Origin: Buddleja alternifolia
Taxonomy: Eukaryota; Streptophyta; Magnoliopsida; Lamiales; Scrophulariaceae
Direction: 5' to 3'
DNA length: 64,000 bases
Assembly: GCA_019426215.1 (NCBI GenBank)
Contig: CM033406.1
Location: 6,215,001-6,279,000, forward strand
Position 1 is the stretch's first letter. Each line of letters begins with the position of its first letter. Under the pieces are notes generated by a model. That model saw nothing but the letters and a program-made list of their open reading frames with translations. It had not been told where the DNA came from and searched no databases. Position numbers and translations under genes: made by a program. Below are positions 10,220 through 20,618 of the stretch, in pieces.

Positions 10220-10850
10220 TGTTAGGAATTTCATGTTAGATGTTTTGATGATGACAATTAGGACTTTATGTTAGACCCCAAAATATGTAAGTTGATTTAA
10301 GTAGAAATCATGTATAAGCTTTGAAGCGTTAGATTTGTAATAGGCTTTATAGACTTTGTTTTGTTTTATTCTAGATTGTTAGGCTAAGTAGTCTTAGGCT
10401 GAGCATCTGATAATTTCTGAGTGAGTTTATCAGTGGTAAAGTTTGAAGACTCAAGCGCCTGAAGTCTGAATGAAGATAAAGTCTCCAAGCGTCCAAATGA
10501 CCAGTTATATCAAGCGTCACCTTATAGGACAGAAGTGATTCAAGGATGGGTAAGCGTCCATCAATGACTGATTTCACCTGAATCTATTTCTAAGTCCGGA
10601 AGGAGTTTAATGCAAATATTCCCAACGGGCATTTAATTCAAATGCATTAAATGCTGATAAGAGCATTAAATGTGATAAGCACTTTCAGAGGTACGGAGAA
10701 GCCACCCTATTAGACTGTCAACTATTCATAGACTGCAGCACCAACTTTTGTGCAGCAGATTTTCAGGAAAAAGGACAAAAGTTGTTCACTCGCGGAAGTG
10801 AGAGACACGCGCCTGTGCATGTGTCAAACGGACACTTTCTCCAAGAATGC

Positions 10851-10859
10851 CTACAAATA
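10851..10859 (+). promoter_or_regulatory. TATA-like box in Y1 LTR
   Basis: CTACAAATA, aligned with CTATAAATA in Y2 (15579) and S2 (41170), downstream of a shared GTGTCnAACGGACA block. Likely LTR promoter with one altered base. Confidence 0.5.
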
Positions 10860-11684
10860 GGACTTCAACAACAAGCCATAAAAACAATCAATTTCTAAGT
10901 CAAATTGCTATTGCATTGAAGTCTCATTCCTTAAACTTTTAGAAAAGCCAGAATATTTAAGAAAACATTCTCTTTGCTTTTCTTCAATTCCTGAGACAGT
11001 CAACCAATATCTCAAACATTCTTTTCGAAAAAACCACATTACTATTGAGATATTTCCAGTTGTTTGAACTTGATCAAAATCAAACAAACAGTTTAGAAAA
11101 CCACATCCAAGCCTCGCGATCTGTGTGAAGTCGAAGTTGGATACTTGCATTATTTCTGGGTGAAAGAAGCAAAGGGATTGAAGTGATTTGGAGCAGAAAT
11201 CTGTGTGATCAAGGAGCTAAAGTCATCGACATCTATCTCTCCCTAATTGTTAGAAGATTTTGTGTGATTCTTTGAGAATCATTTTAGTGGATTGCCTCCA
11301 AGTGTTCAAGGAGAAGAAGAACGTAGTTGGGATTACACCACCCAACGAATCTTACAAATATTGTGTCTTTTACTTTACAGACAATTCTCTTATCTATCAT
11401 ATTATTGCATAAATTGATTAAGTAAAACACAATCAAACGCTAAGCAACTAAGAAACAATTTGTGACGCTAAAGATTTACAAAAGAGAAGACTCTAAAATT
11501 ATTCCACTGTGCTAACACTGATTAAAGCACTGAATGCTTAAACCTACTTGGTTAAAGTATTCAATTCTTGAAGTCTAAGTTAACTTTCTAAAAACAGTCT
11601 TCATCAGACGCTTAGCCTAAGCGTCTATATTTCAAGTAAACGCTCAGTCAAGCGTCTACATTTCAAGCGTCCAAAACCATTTTA

Positions 11685-11757
11685 ATACGAAACTTTTTGA
11701 AGTCGAAAAAGACTTCAGGGTCTATTCAACCCCCTCCCCTTCTAGACCCTTTCGTAT
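11685..11757 (+). promoter_or_regulatory. Conserved three-stem fold at Y1 LTR end
   Basis: Outer stem ATACGAAA (11685-11692) with TTTCGTAT (11750-11757). Hairpin 1 is GAAGTC-GAAAAA-GACTTC (11699-11716). Hairpin 2 is GGGTCTA (11718-11724) with TAGACCC (11743-11749). All three stems are perfect here. Confidence 0.7.
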
Positions 11758-11774
11758 GCCACTTGGGACCAATA

Positions 11775-12489
11775 TCAATCTTGAAGATGATGAAGTAATC
11801 CCAGAGCCTGAGGCTATGGAAACTGAAGTTCCTATAGATCAAGCGACTGAAACAGTCGAAGAGATCCCTCAAGGTAAGTGTTTTAGTCCTTTTATCGTCT
11901 ATTTCTACTTTGTGGAAATATTGTTTGTTTTCTCAAACGCTTGCCTGTGTCAGCTCAAATTACCCCAGTGGCTGAGGCACCTCCCCAGTCAGAGGTAGAC
12001 CTTGATTTGGATGTTGATCTATCAACTGTGGTGGAAATTGCTAGAGAAATAGACACGGTCCTTCCAGACGCTGAAATCTCACCAGCACAGGAAGCACCAG
12101 TGGAAGCTAAGCGATCAATAGAAGTAGCCGAGATTATCCCCACACTAACAGGTCCTCCTCCGCTAGCGATCAATTTCTTTCCCAGAGGCTATACTAAAGA
12201 TTTAGAATATTATTATGCCTGGAGAGAAAAGACGCTTAGGCAATTGATTGATATGGAGCTCAACTTTCAAACTACACTCCACAATCCAAGGCTCTCAGAT
12301 GCTCAGAAATCGATTATATTTGAGGAGCTTGCCAACAGCAGAGGAACTACTATGAAGGACATTATTGCCCGCTTGGAGTATTTGGAAACTCCACAAAAAG
12401 ATCTGGCAGAGTTTGAGGATAAACGCTTTCAAGAAGTCGGCAAAAGCATGGAAAGCAATATCCTTTCCGACGAACTCATGTCCAGATAA
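11775..12489 (+). pseudogene. Y2 env-like ORF (beta), exons flanking an intron
   Basis: An acidic linker in frame to 11873, an 80-base intron (11874-11953), then 11954-12489 in a different raw frame. Both sides match S2 (37280-37417 and 37494-37990). The second part has EVDLDLDVDLSTVVEIAREIDTVLP, EISPAQEAPVEAKRSIEVAEI, then RGYTKDLEYYYAWREKTLRQLIDMELNFQTTLHNP, the start of a folded domain. Exon 1 ends after the first base of a codon and exon 2 supplies the other two, so only the spliced form keeps a frame. The frame stops at TAA 12487-12489; homology continues. Confidence 0.65.
11874..11953 (+). other. Predicted intron in Y2 env-like ORF (80 bases, phase 1)
   Basis: Donor AAG|GTAAGTG, acceptor CTGTGTCAG, T-rich interior. 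It aligns with the S2 intron at 37418-37493: same phase, same acceptor context (TCAG|CTCAAA) and a similar interior (TTTCTCAAACGCTTGC). Unspliced, the two flanking frames do not join. Confidence 0.65.
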
Positions 12490-13155
12490 GGAATCCTCGT
12501 ATGGGCGATTGGGGAAAGAATTCTAATGTAGAACAGCTGAACAAAATGGGCTATTCAGCACTTCCCAAAGTTGTCCATTCTGAAGCCAACAAATCTTCCA
12601 AAAAAGCCGCTACGTTTATGGAAGGGAAAGGGTGCAATGCTTCAAGAATACCCCAACACTATCAACTTTTAGATTGAAGATGAGGCTTGAGAGTTTCTTG
12701 CCAGAGTATGGGCAGATAGTTTCTTAGAAGAGAAGCAGCGATTCAAGCAACTACTCGCTACAAGGCTTGATAGAGAACTCGCTGATACTCTTGGAAAACG
12801 CTGAATAATGGATACATCCAGATGGGCAGAGGATTTCATTTTGCACCTTCATTCAATTGATGAGATGATCCGGTATCCACTTTTATTCAATTTTCGAATT
12901 GAATACAAGCGTAGAGAATATAGCTTATTTCTGTTGCAGAGGAGAGAATCGCTTGTAGGTCCAATAGATGCCCTACCTTATTTTCGCCAAGGTATGGAAA
13001 ACTACATCCGTGATCAACTAAGTCAAATAAGTCAAGGATGCTATGAGTTAAATCTTACTCAGCGACTCCAAATTGACTTGAACTAAGACACTTCTACCGG
13101 CAAACGGGATGAGCACTCAAAACCAAGCGATTCCCAAAAACAGCATCACCGACAA
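12490..13155 (+). pseudogene. Y2 env-like ORF (beta), central domain, broken
   Basis: Open piece 12808-13086 reads MDTSRWAEDFILHLHSIDEMIRYP, RREYSLFLLQRRESLVGP and YFRQGMENYIRDQLSQISQ, matching S2 38360-38640 and, more weakly, the alpha copies (RQQRVGPVLKLP, RHQIEQCLRQEL). Stops near 12675, 12803 and 13084 break it. 12490-12800 is alignable by eye to S2 38000-38360 but carries several stops. Confidence 0.6.
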
Positions 13156-13157
13156 TT

Positions 13158-14675
13158 TTGAAGTTTTTCACCATGAAAGACGGGCGATTGTCGAGAACTC
13201 ACAGTCATTGGATATGGATTTTAACCAACACTTTGGTTTTAGTGCCTTCCATGGGTACAACTTACACCCCGTCTTATTCTGCGAGCAGAATATTCAAGTG
13301 GCCAAGTTCATTTCGCTTATCTGGCCTGATGCCTTTTATTTTGGATTTCTATAATTCTTATATTTCAGGAGTTGATCTGTCAAAATATGTGCACTTTGCA
13401 CTTAGCACTGAAGATCGCAAAGACGCTATATTTTACATCCCACATACCAACATAATAAGTCCAAGGGATGTGATAGAAGCGATTGGCCCACTCTGGGTCA
13501 TTGCTGTTGAGAAACCTTCAATTCAGGTGGAGATGGTTGAGATGGAAGTGGAAGTCGCTCCTGCTGTGGAAGTCGCTCCATCCAGAGATGCTGATATGCA
13601 AGATGTTGCGCCTAGTGCTCCAGCAGTTGAGGTTCCAATTGTTGCTCAACTTGTAGAGATTGATGCTGCAACTAATTCTATTGAGCAAGCAATTCAAGAA
13701 ATTCAGGACGAGATTGTTGAAGAAGAACCAGAAGAGCCTTTGATAAGAGATACATCTAAAAGTAAGGCTGCAATCTCATGCTCATCCCCTGAGCGTTCTT
13801 CTACCACTTCGGACTCAAATTCAGACAGCGATCCTGAAGCTAAGGAGTTTAGGCAAGCAGTAATGAACTCTCTAGTTGATATTCAGGGTTCATGCTCTCG
13901 TTTCACTAAATCATCTCAAGAAATTATTCGAGTCACTAATTTGAGGACTCAAGCGACTCAGTGAGCTAACAAAGTTCTTGATAAGATGGTGCTCCTTATT
14001 TCTGGGTTTTCTGAAAAGTTCAATCATCACTTAGCCCAGAATGCTTCTGCAGATACTGAGCGACATAATACTTCCAACTCAGTTGCTCAAAGTATCGCTG
14101 AACAAGTTGCTCTACTTATTAAAGAAGTTAGGCTATTGCGCATAGATACCACTGATCTCAAGACCTCCCTTGATGATGCCAAGAAGAGGAAAGATGAGAA
14201 AGAAAAGCATCTTTTGTCCAAAGCCAAAGAAAAAGCCTTGACAGATCCAATTTCTAAGACTGCCAATACGCATTAGCTCTCCATGTTTGAAGAGATAGCA
14301 AGCATAAAGAAGATGCTCACTAAGAAGCGAAAGCCAAGATACTACCAAGATAGGCATAGGCTTCCGGACATTGATGTAGAATTTTTAGAAGGTATGGGTT
14401 TTAATCTATACGAGGCACCGCTGAGAAGACCTATTGATTGGAAACCTTCCAACGACCGGATGCGTGACATTTACCATGATCTCATTAGAACGCTGGGGAT
14501 CCCTGCAAGGGATTGGGTGGAAAGGTTACTCGAACTGAATCGTAGTGCTAAGAATCAAAGTGATGACTATGATGAAGTTTATCACACAATAATGATAGAC
14601 ATAGATCAAGTCCTGCTAGATCTAGCGAACGATATCTATCAAGAAGAGGCTTCGAAGAAGCGACAAAGAAAATGA
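13158..14675 (+). pseudogene. Y2 env-like ORF (beta), C-terminal half with coiled coil
   Basis: One frame from 13158 to the TGA at 14673-14675, interrupted by TGA near 13962 and TAG near 14274. Order: a piece of the central domain (LDFYNSYISGVDL, FYIPHTNIISPRDVIEAIGPLWV), a Val/Glu-rich acidic linker (about 13520-13750), a Ser/Asp tract (PERSSTTSDSNSDSD), a heptad-rich coiled-coil region (about 13990-14230, VALLIKEVRLLRIDTTDLKTS), a Lys/Arg cluster (KKMLTKKRKPRYYQD), and the C-terminal block LEGMGFNLYEAPLRRPIDW...GIPARDWVERLLELN. It differs from type alpha in its C-terminal block. No enzymatic motif or membrane helix is seen. Confidence 0.65.
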
Positions 14676-15578
14676 TTCTCTAAGTGTTTTATCTTTTCTT
14701 TCTTTGTGTATGATGTCGCTATTTATTTTCAGTATAAATCATGTACACTTACTTATCATATGAATGAATGAATGATTTATCGCTGAAACATCTTGTTGGG
14801 GCTAATCTAACATTAGCTAACTTAACTAACTTTCTAAACTCTAACTTATGATTATTTTGGGCTTTTTTTTGAACTCTTAATCTATAAAAAAGTTATAAGA
14901 ATTAAGGTCTTGATATCATCAAAAAGAGGGAAATTGTTAGGAAATTTCATGTTAGGTGTTTTGATGATGACAAGATATGATTTTATGTTAGACCCCAAAA
15001 GAATGTAAGTTTATATTTTCGTAGATCAATTGTATAAGCATTTGAAAGTTTGTAATTTTGTTAGGCTTGTAATTTTTATCTTTGTAGATTTTAGACTAAG
15101 TATTAGATACCGAGTCGCTAATAGAATTCTAGGTGAGTCTATTAGAGATGAAGTTGAAAATCAGCGTCTAAAGTCAAGTGAAGATAAAGATTTGTTCTTA
15201 GCGTCTGTCAAACACTAAAGGACTGTTTCAGGGTTGTTGAATCAAGCGCTCAAATGTCTCAAGCGATCACGGATCAGATTCATCTGAAATAAATTCTCAA
15301 GTCGTGAAGGACTTAAATGCAATCATCAACAGATATTTATTTCCAACAGCAAATAAATTCAAATGCATTAAATGCCTGATAAGTGCATTAAATGTGATAA
15401 GCCATTATGACTTGTGGACAAGCCACCTTTTGACTAGACTGTCAGATTTCAGAGTTCAAAACCTGCTCATGTCCGATCGGAACCAGTAGAAATTCAGGAC
15501 TGTCAGAAAGGGACTGTTTAATGCGCTGTGTAAGGTACACGCGCTCACATGTGTCCAACGGACAAATTCCAAGAAACC

Positions 15579-15587
15579 CTATAAATA
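15579..15587 (+). promoter_or_regulatory. TATA box in Y2 LTR
   Basis: CTATAAATA downstream of ACATGTGTCCAACGGACA, the same context as S2 41170. It is the probable retrotransposon promoter. Confidence 0.6.
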
Positions 15588-16341
15588 GTACCCTTCAGCA
15601 AACCCTAATATATACGTACATACACACAAGAAAAAGGTCAACACTTTGCTGAAATTACTTGAGAAAAAGCTTAAAAACTCCATAGCCAAAATCCTTCAAA
15701 CTTTTCTTAATACATTCCAAAGACAGTCATAGATATCTCAAACCTCTCCATAGAAGAACCCTAAATTCCTATTGAGATATCCCAAGTTGTTTGAACTTTC
15801 CAGCATCAAACAAACCCGTGACAAAATCCTCAACATCTTTTATCTGAGTGAGAAAGTTTGTTGATTCCACAAGCAGCATTTCTGTGTGAGAGAATCTTGT
15901 TGAAGAAGGTCTCTATTGGAGCTGAAGTCTGTGTGATCAAGGAGCTCAAGATCGTCTTCCCTTTCATCTATTTTGTAGAAGTCTCTGTGTGACTCTTCGA
16001 TAATCAATCTAGTGAATTTCTCCAAGTGCATAGGAGAAGAAGGACGTAGCTGGGATTACATCACCCAATGAACCTTACAATATCTTGTGTTATTTACAGT
16101 TTTATTGCTTCACTTTACATTTGCATACTATATCTTGACAAAGCATTTAAAACAGTTAAGTGACTAACTCAAGTTCAAAAGAACGCTAAGCTATAAAATT
16201 ATTTCCGATGTGCTAACCCTGATTAAGCGATTGAAACATTACCCTACTTTGGCAATCATTGAAATCACTAAGTTTAAGTTATCTATTCTTAAGCGTCTAA
16301 CCTAGCGCTAAGCTTTCCAAGCGTTCAAATTCTTCAAAGTA

Positions 16342-16414
16342 ATACGAAAGTTTTTTAAGTCGAAAAAGACTTAAGGGTCTATTCAACCCCCCCCCCTTCT
16401 AGACCCTTTCGTAT
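16342..16414 (+). promoter_or_regulatory. Conserved three-stem fold at Y2 LTR end (compensatory change)
   Basis: Outer stem ATACGAAA (16342-16349) with TTTCGTAT (16407-16414). Hairpin 1 is TAAGTC (16356-16361) with GACTTA (16368-16373): relative to Y1 the first pair G-C is T-A here, a paired change. Hairpin 2 is GGGTCTA (16375-16381) with TAGACCC (16400-16406). Confidence 0.7.
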
Positions 16415-16431
16415 GCCACTTGGGACCATCA

Positions 16432-17090
16432 GTTTTGATACACTGAATCAACTAGACAAAGGGGTTGATTTATTTATGACCACTGAACAGATCTGACTGA
16501 GAAATTTAATATATTGAATCAGACAAACAAAGGGGTCAAATTATTTTCGACCACTTCATAGATACAGAGAATTTGGCCCAACCTGCATGCAACTAAGCGT
16601 CATAGAGGATTGTTTCTTCAGCTCCATTTTGGCCTATAAATAGGAGCTCATTTTTCATCAGAAGGGGCATCCCATTCACTCTCAAACAAAGGCAAATATC
16701 GATATAAGCATCACATTTTTCTCTCAACACACTTAAAAATCTCTAGTAAAACTCTTCTATTCTGTTTTAAATTCATCTCTTTTATGCACTCACAAAATAT
16801 TAACTTAAGCATCGGAGGTGGAAAACGGGTCCACGACCCCGTTGTTCCATTACTATTCCGATTTGCGGTGACATAATATTCAAGACGAGAAGACCTCGAA
16901 ATTCAAGCCTTGAGCCACCGAAGACCATCGAAGATGCAATCAAGACGCCGAGATCTCCAAATTCAAGCTTTGACCCTAAGAAGACCCCTGAAGATGCAGT
17001 CTCTGACGTCGTCCGACCATCGCATGATTTGAGGTGTTCAACGAATCTATAAATTTTATTGAGGACTCGGGTTCAACCAAAATTCGTATC
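16432..17090 (+). mobile_element. Probable Gypsy LTR fragment
   Basis: No ORF. It contains an imperfect direct repeat (GACAAAGGGGTT near 16453 and ACAAAGGGGTCAA near 16528), a TATA box CCTATAAATAGG near 16635 followed by an R/U5-like stretch, and ACTTAAGCATCGGAGG near 16804 with GGGTCCACGACCCCG. The last two look like the U5 of Tat/Ogre-type Gypsy LTRs. That assignment is from memory of the family, with no internal coding sequence to confirm it. Confidence 0.4.
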
Positions 17091-17833
17091 ATCGGATACA
17101 TATTTTGAATAACAAATAATTACAACTTACAATCAATTGATAATTATTACAATCAATGAACACTATTAATTAAGTAGAAAGAAAGACCCACAATTGGCAT
17201 AGGTGAAAGTAAAAATTAAGACCTCTAATATCTTGGGCCTGAGTTTCTGCTACTTAAACCGTACTTTTATTTATGTTTGGCAAACTATGACCAAATGAAA
17301 TCCAAATTTAATATTTCCTTTCACATATTAGTATGTGTACTAAACTCAAAAGGGTTCTTATATTTAAACCGAATTGCCAATTGCACGTAGTGAGGACTAT
17401 TTACACATCCAAGAAAAGTGAAAAACAATAGATCGAGGTCAATATTAAGGTGTAATTTAGTATGAAATAGAGTACATGCATCAAGAGATCGACTATTCCA
17501 TCGTGAAGAAAAATAAACATATCTAGACTACAACGCTTGATTAGGCTTGGCATGATTCTGGGTCCAACTTTCGCAGTTTATGTAACTAACTGAATGTATA
17601 TTAGAATATTAGTGGAAAAACTCAGAATAACTAGACTTAATTTTATGTAGAAAGTGGCGTATGATTAAAATGTTCAACTCATCATATCTGTTCGATCAGT
17701 TCGGTGTTTATATGCCTATTATTATTGTTTTTGGGCTCTCTTCTCATGACTAGGCCCATCAAAATTGATCCATATACTTAAAAGAGCTCAAAAGTTTTAT
17801 TAGCAATATCACGAAATGCCTTAGTAGTTATTA
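17091..17833. other. Unassigned AT-rich sequence
   Basis: No gene recognised. The stretch around 17150-17260 (CAATCAATGAACAC...TTGGGCCTGAG) weakly resembles 23100-23225 in the same orientation, so it is probably a dispersed repeat. Confidence 0.4.
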
Positions 17834-18602
17834 ACAAGGTATTAAATCTCGGTATCGATATCGATTTCGGGGTAGTAAATTTACAAGAATATTGATGAAA
17901 ATTTTGGGGATATTCAAAATTTTGGTTTCGATTTTAAAGAAAACACGAAAATTTATAGAAATATTTGAAAATTTACAATGAAACTTTGTGTAACTTTAAA
18001 TATTATAATTATGCAGTTTTTATATTAATAATATTCCATATATAATATATGCAATATGAATCTTGTTGAATAGAATGACTAAAACCTGCTGTGAAAAATA
18101 TGAAATAATGGTAGTAAAATAATAATCAAATATCATTAAAATAAAGTGTACCACAATTTTTGTAAAAAATATTATTCAAAACCATATCAAGCTTCTAAGA
18201 GAATTTTTAATATCACTTTTAGATTCGTATTCAAATTTATTGCCTATTGGTTTACATAATTGGTCAATTATCATCTTTTCTTTTAATATGAATGATCATT
18301 TGCCCCTAATTTTTAACTATAGAATATTTAAAAAAATAAATATTATTTTAAATTTTGAAAAATTTCGGGTTTCGACGAAAATTTTGAGTTTCGGTTAAAA
18401 TTTTGATGGATATTTAGCTGATATTATTTTAAATTCCGGGAAATTTCAGGTTTCGACAAAATTTCGAAAATTTCGGATTTCGGTCAAAATTTCAAAAGAT
18501 ATTCTGCAAAATTGGATCGAAAGTTCGATTTCGCTTCGGAACCCCCAGAAACCCAAAATTTCGGCCAAAATTTTGATATTTCGGGTGAAATTTAAGACCC
18601 AG
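17834..18602. mobile_element. Putative non-autonomous DNA transposon rich in TTTCGG/AAATTTTG
   Basis: About 770 bases, no coding capacity, with repeated ATTTCGG, TTTCGAC and AAAATTTTGA words concentrated at both ends. The ends are imperfect inverted repeats (GGTATTAAATCTCGG and the complement GGGTCTTAAATTTCACC), and GTTATTA flanks both sides (17827-17833 and 18603-18609), consistent with a target duplication. The superfamily is not certain; hAT-like is my best guess. Confidence 0.5.
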
Positions 18603-18609
18603 GTTATTA

Positions 18610-18991
18610 GTAATGGAGGAATATCAATTTTGGTGCTACATGATGGGTCCATTTCACTTTTGATACTGTGTTTAATCTTGTTCTCATTTTGGTATAAAAA
18701 TGTATTTTTTGTCCAGTCTTCATACCATCTTCAGTCAACTATTAGAAATTGGCATGTACAAGATACGTGTCTGTTATTTTTTTATTTGGGAAAGAGATAG
18801 ATTTTGACGGATTTGGAGTGAACAAAACAGTAAAAATGGGGTAACTCAAAATTAGGGCTTTAATTAAGGTAATATTTTGGAATTTTGCTTAATTGAGGTT
18901 TTAGTCTTCAATATTTTTTGCAAAAATCATGACTTCTTATTCTTCCAACCGATGAATTGGTGAAAGAACGACATTGTAGGGAAAAGTATTT
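18610..18991. other. Unassigned sequence next to truncated Sirevirus M
   Basis: AT-rich with no gene or clear repeat recognised. The exact breakpoint with M lies somewhere in about 18950-19000. Confidence 0.3.
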
Positions 18992-19840
18992 TTATGGACT
19001 TTTAAAACTAACAAGAACTCGCTCAGAAGATTGCATGGTTGTGTTTATGGTGTTTAAAAGTGTAAATTCTTCTCTTGTTACTTTCTCGTGAATTATTATT
19101 ATATTTGATTTTGAGGCATTTGCTAATAATAATAATAATGGTTTTTGATATTGACGCTGATATTTCCTTGGCGCTGGCTTGGGTTGCACTTTTGGTGCTG
19201 GACGCTTAGCGCTTGATTCACAGTGGTTAGGTTTATCCTTAGCCATTTGAGCGTTTGGATGAACCTTTCTTTGTGAATCATTTGCTTTAGCCTTACCCTT
19301 GCTTGAGTCAGCTTTGGCTTTCTCATTTAGCCTCGTATCATTGTCTCTAGGTTCATTTAATGTTTGGCTTTGTGAACTTTTCTCAACAAAGGTAACACCC
19401 TTTCCTTTGTTGTTTGCCGTAACATTAGATTTATTAGGTTGTTTACCGAATTTATTGTATCCTAAACCGGTCTTTTCACCATATAATCTAGTTACCTCAG
19501 TCACATTATCCAACTTTCTAGAAGCTTTTGATAATGATGAGACGAGCTGCTCTGATTTGGTAAGTCTAGCGATCAGATCAGCTTCTCTCTTGACTATTAT
19601 ATCAAGATCGCTTTTTAATTAAATAATCTCACTCTCAAGTGATTGGTTCTTCTCAATGCATTGTTGCTGAACTTTCAACTCTGCTTTGAGCGTTACTTTA
19701 TCTCTTGTGAGTGATGAGATAATAGCGAGATTGTTTTGATATATTTTGGCGGCCTCTTAACAATCTTTATAATATTCATTAACTTTGTCAAGTAATTCAT
19801 CATAAGAAAGAGGATGAGATAATTCATTGGTTACCTTTTG
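18992..19840 (-). pseudogene. gag: M gag C-terminal extension (coiled coil, Lys-rich), truncated
   Basis: Downstream of the zinc knuckle, Sirevirus gags carry a long extension. Here the minus strand reads a heptad-rich stretch (ELLDKVNEYYKDC, LKAELKVQQQCIEKNQSL, LIARLTKSEQLVSSLSK) broken by stops near 19757 and 19620. The open piece 19513-18992 has a low-complexity Lys/Ala/Ser/Pro tail (KAKADSSKGKAKANDSQRK, then KRPAPKVQPKPAPRKYQ). The reading runs into an AAT microsatellite (about 19124-19140), and the element ends soon after. Coiled coil is inferred from heptads; a role in capsid or host-protein interaction is family knowledge, not shown here. Confidence 0.55.
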
Positions 19841-20352
19841 TAGCGATTCGTCAGACGCTTCATCATCTCTTGCCAAGAGACAAATCAATGCTGAGTCGCT
19901 TGTAGGCTCATCATCACTGCTTTCATCCTATGATTCCAAATCCTCTTCAGGTGCGGAGAATGGTTCAGATTCCGCTAGCAAACCTTGTTGGCGAAGGTTG
20001 CTCCTGAATTGGTTTCTATCCGCATAGTCTTGCCTTGTGGGCTTAGACACATTTGGATAAGGGCAATTTACCTGGTAGTGCCCTGGTTTTCTCTTGTAGC
20101 GATTCGTCAGGCGCTTCATCATCTCTTGCCATGAGACAAATCAATGCTGAGTCGCTTGTAGGCTCATCATCACTGCTTTCATCCTATGATTCCAAATCCT
20201 CTTCAGGTGCGGAGAATGGTTCAGATTCCACTAGCAAACCTTGTTGGCGAAGGTTGCTCCTGAATTGGTTTCTATCCACATAGTCTTGCCTTGTGGGCTT
20301 AGACACATTTGGATAAGGGCAATTTACCTGGTAATGCCCTGGTTTTCTGCAA
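19841..20352 (-). repeat. 256-base tandem duplication inside M gag
   Basis: Units 20097-20352 and 19841-20096, same orientation, with about five substitutions between them (for example GCCAAGAG/GCCATGAG and TCCGCTAGC/TCCACTAGC). The unit spans the second half of the zinc knuckle and the acidic segment behind it, so the second copy restarts at KPGHYQVNCPYPN. Confidence 0.9.
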
Positions 20353-20618
20353 TTATAACACAAATTAGTTTTCATTTTCTGTTTAGTGGATAATCGCTTT
20401 GACACTACTGGTGCTGAGAGATTTTGAGTAGGGGACGGAGGCGCTTGGTATGGAACTGGCGCTACTGGTTGAGGTGCAGAGTACACTGGCGCTTCATACT
20501 GAGGCGCTGGAGCAGAGGGAGGAGTCTGAAATGAAGTTTGTCCAATGGGATTTCTCTTTTCATATCTTAGGAATTTCTTGAATTTTCTTGACCAATAAGG
20601 CCATTTCCTTTTCTTCAT
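20184..20618 (-). pseudogene. gag: M gag: Pro-rich linker and CCHC zinc knuckle
   Basis: Nucleocapsid part of gag, which binds element RNA. It has a Pro/Ala/Gln linker (SAPAPQYEAPVYSAPQPVAP), then an intact knuckle CYNCRKPGHYQVNC (C-x2-C-x4-H-x4-C), and an acidic tail ending at a stop in EEDLES. The frame differs by one from the upstream gag piece; the shift lies near 20590, where a run of Lys codons occurs. Downstream the sequence is duplicated. Confidence 0.8.

Larger units (their letters stand above)
7834..11774 (+). mobile_element. Sirevirus Y1, 3' part only (env-like half plus 3' LTR)
   Basis: Starts abruptly inside the type-alpha env-like ORF immediately after the S1 LTR end, and runs through the ORF end, a polypurine tract and a complete 3' LTR. 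The simplest reading is that S1 inserted into Y1's env-like gene, leaving Y1's 5' part to the left of the window. The first bases (ATGTC) would be the target duplication. Confidence 0.75.
10220..11774 (+). repeat. Y1 3' LTR (complete, about 1.55 kb)
   Basis: Starts TGTTAGGAATTTCATG after a polypurine tract and ends GGGACCAATA, a one-base variant of the GGGACCAACA end of S1. It shares the 5' block GTTTTGATGATGACAA with the other Sirevirus LTRs. A TATA-like CTACAAATA sits at 10851-10859, and many AAGCGTC/GACGCTT motifs occur (10440-10570 and 11605-11670). Env-like sequence of another Sirevirus follows directly. Confidence 0.85.
11775..16431 (+). mobile_element. Sirevirus Y2, 3' part only (type-beta env-like ORF plus 3' LTR)
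   Basis: Begins inside a type-beta env-like ORF immediately after Y1's LTR end and continues to its own polypurine tract and complete 3' LTR. This is read as the right half of an element into which Y1 inserted. Its env-like gene matches S2 (37300-40263), not S1 or Y1. Confidence 0.72.
14935..16431 (+). repeat. Y2 3' LTR (complete, about 1.5 kb)
   Basis: Preceded by the purine tract AAAAAGAGGGAAAT (14921-14934); starts TGTTAGGAAATTTCATG and ends GGGACCATCA. It is closest to the S2 LTR (40520-42018) throughout, including the block around the CTATAAATA box, and less like Y1 in the middle. A run of C at 16387-16396 lies in hairpin 2 of the terminal fold. The flank at 16432 is not Sirevirus. Confidence 0.85.
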
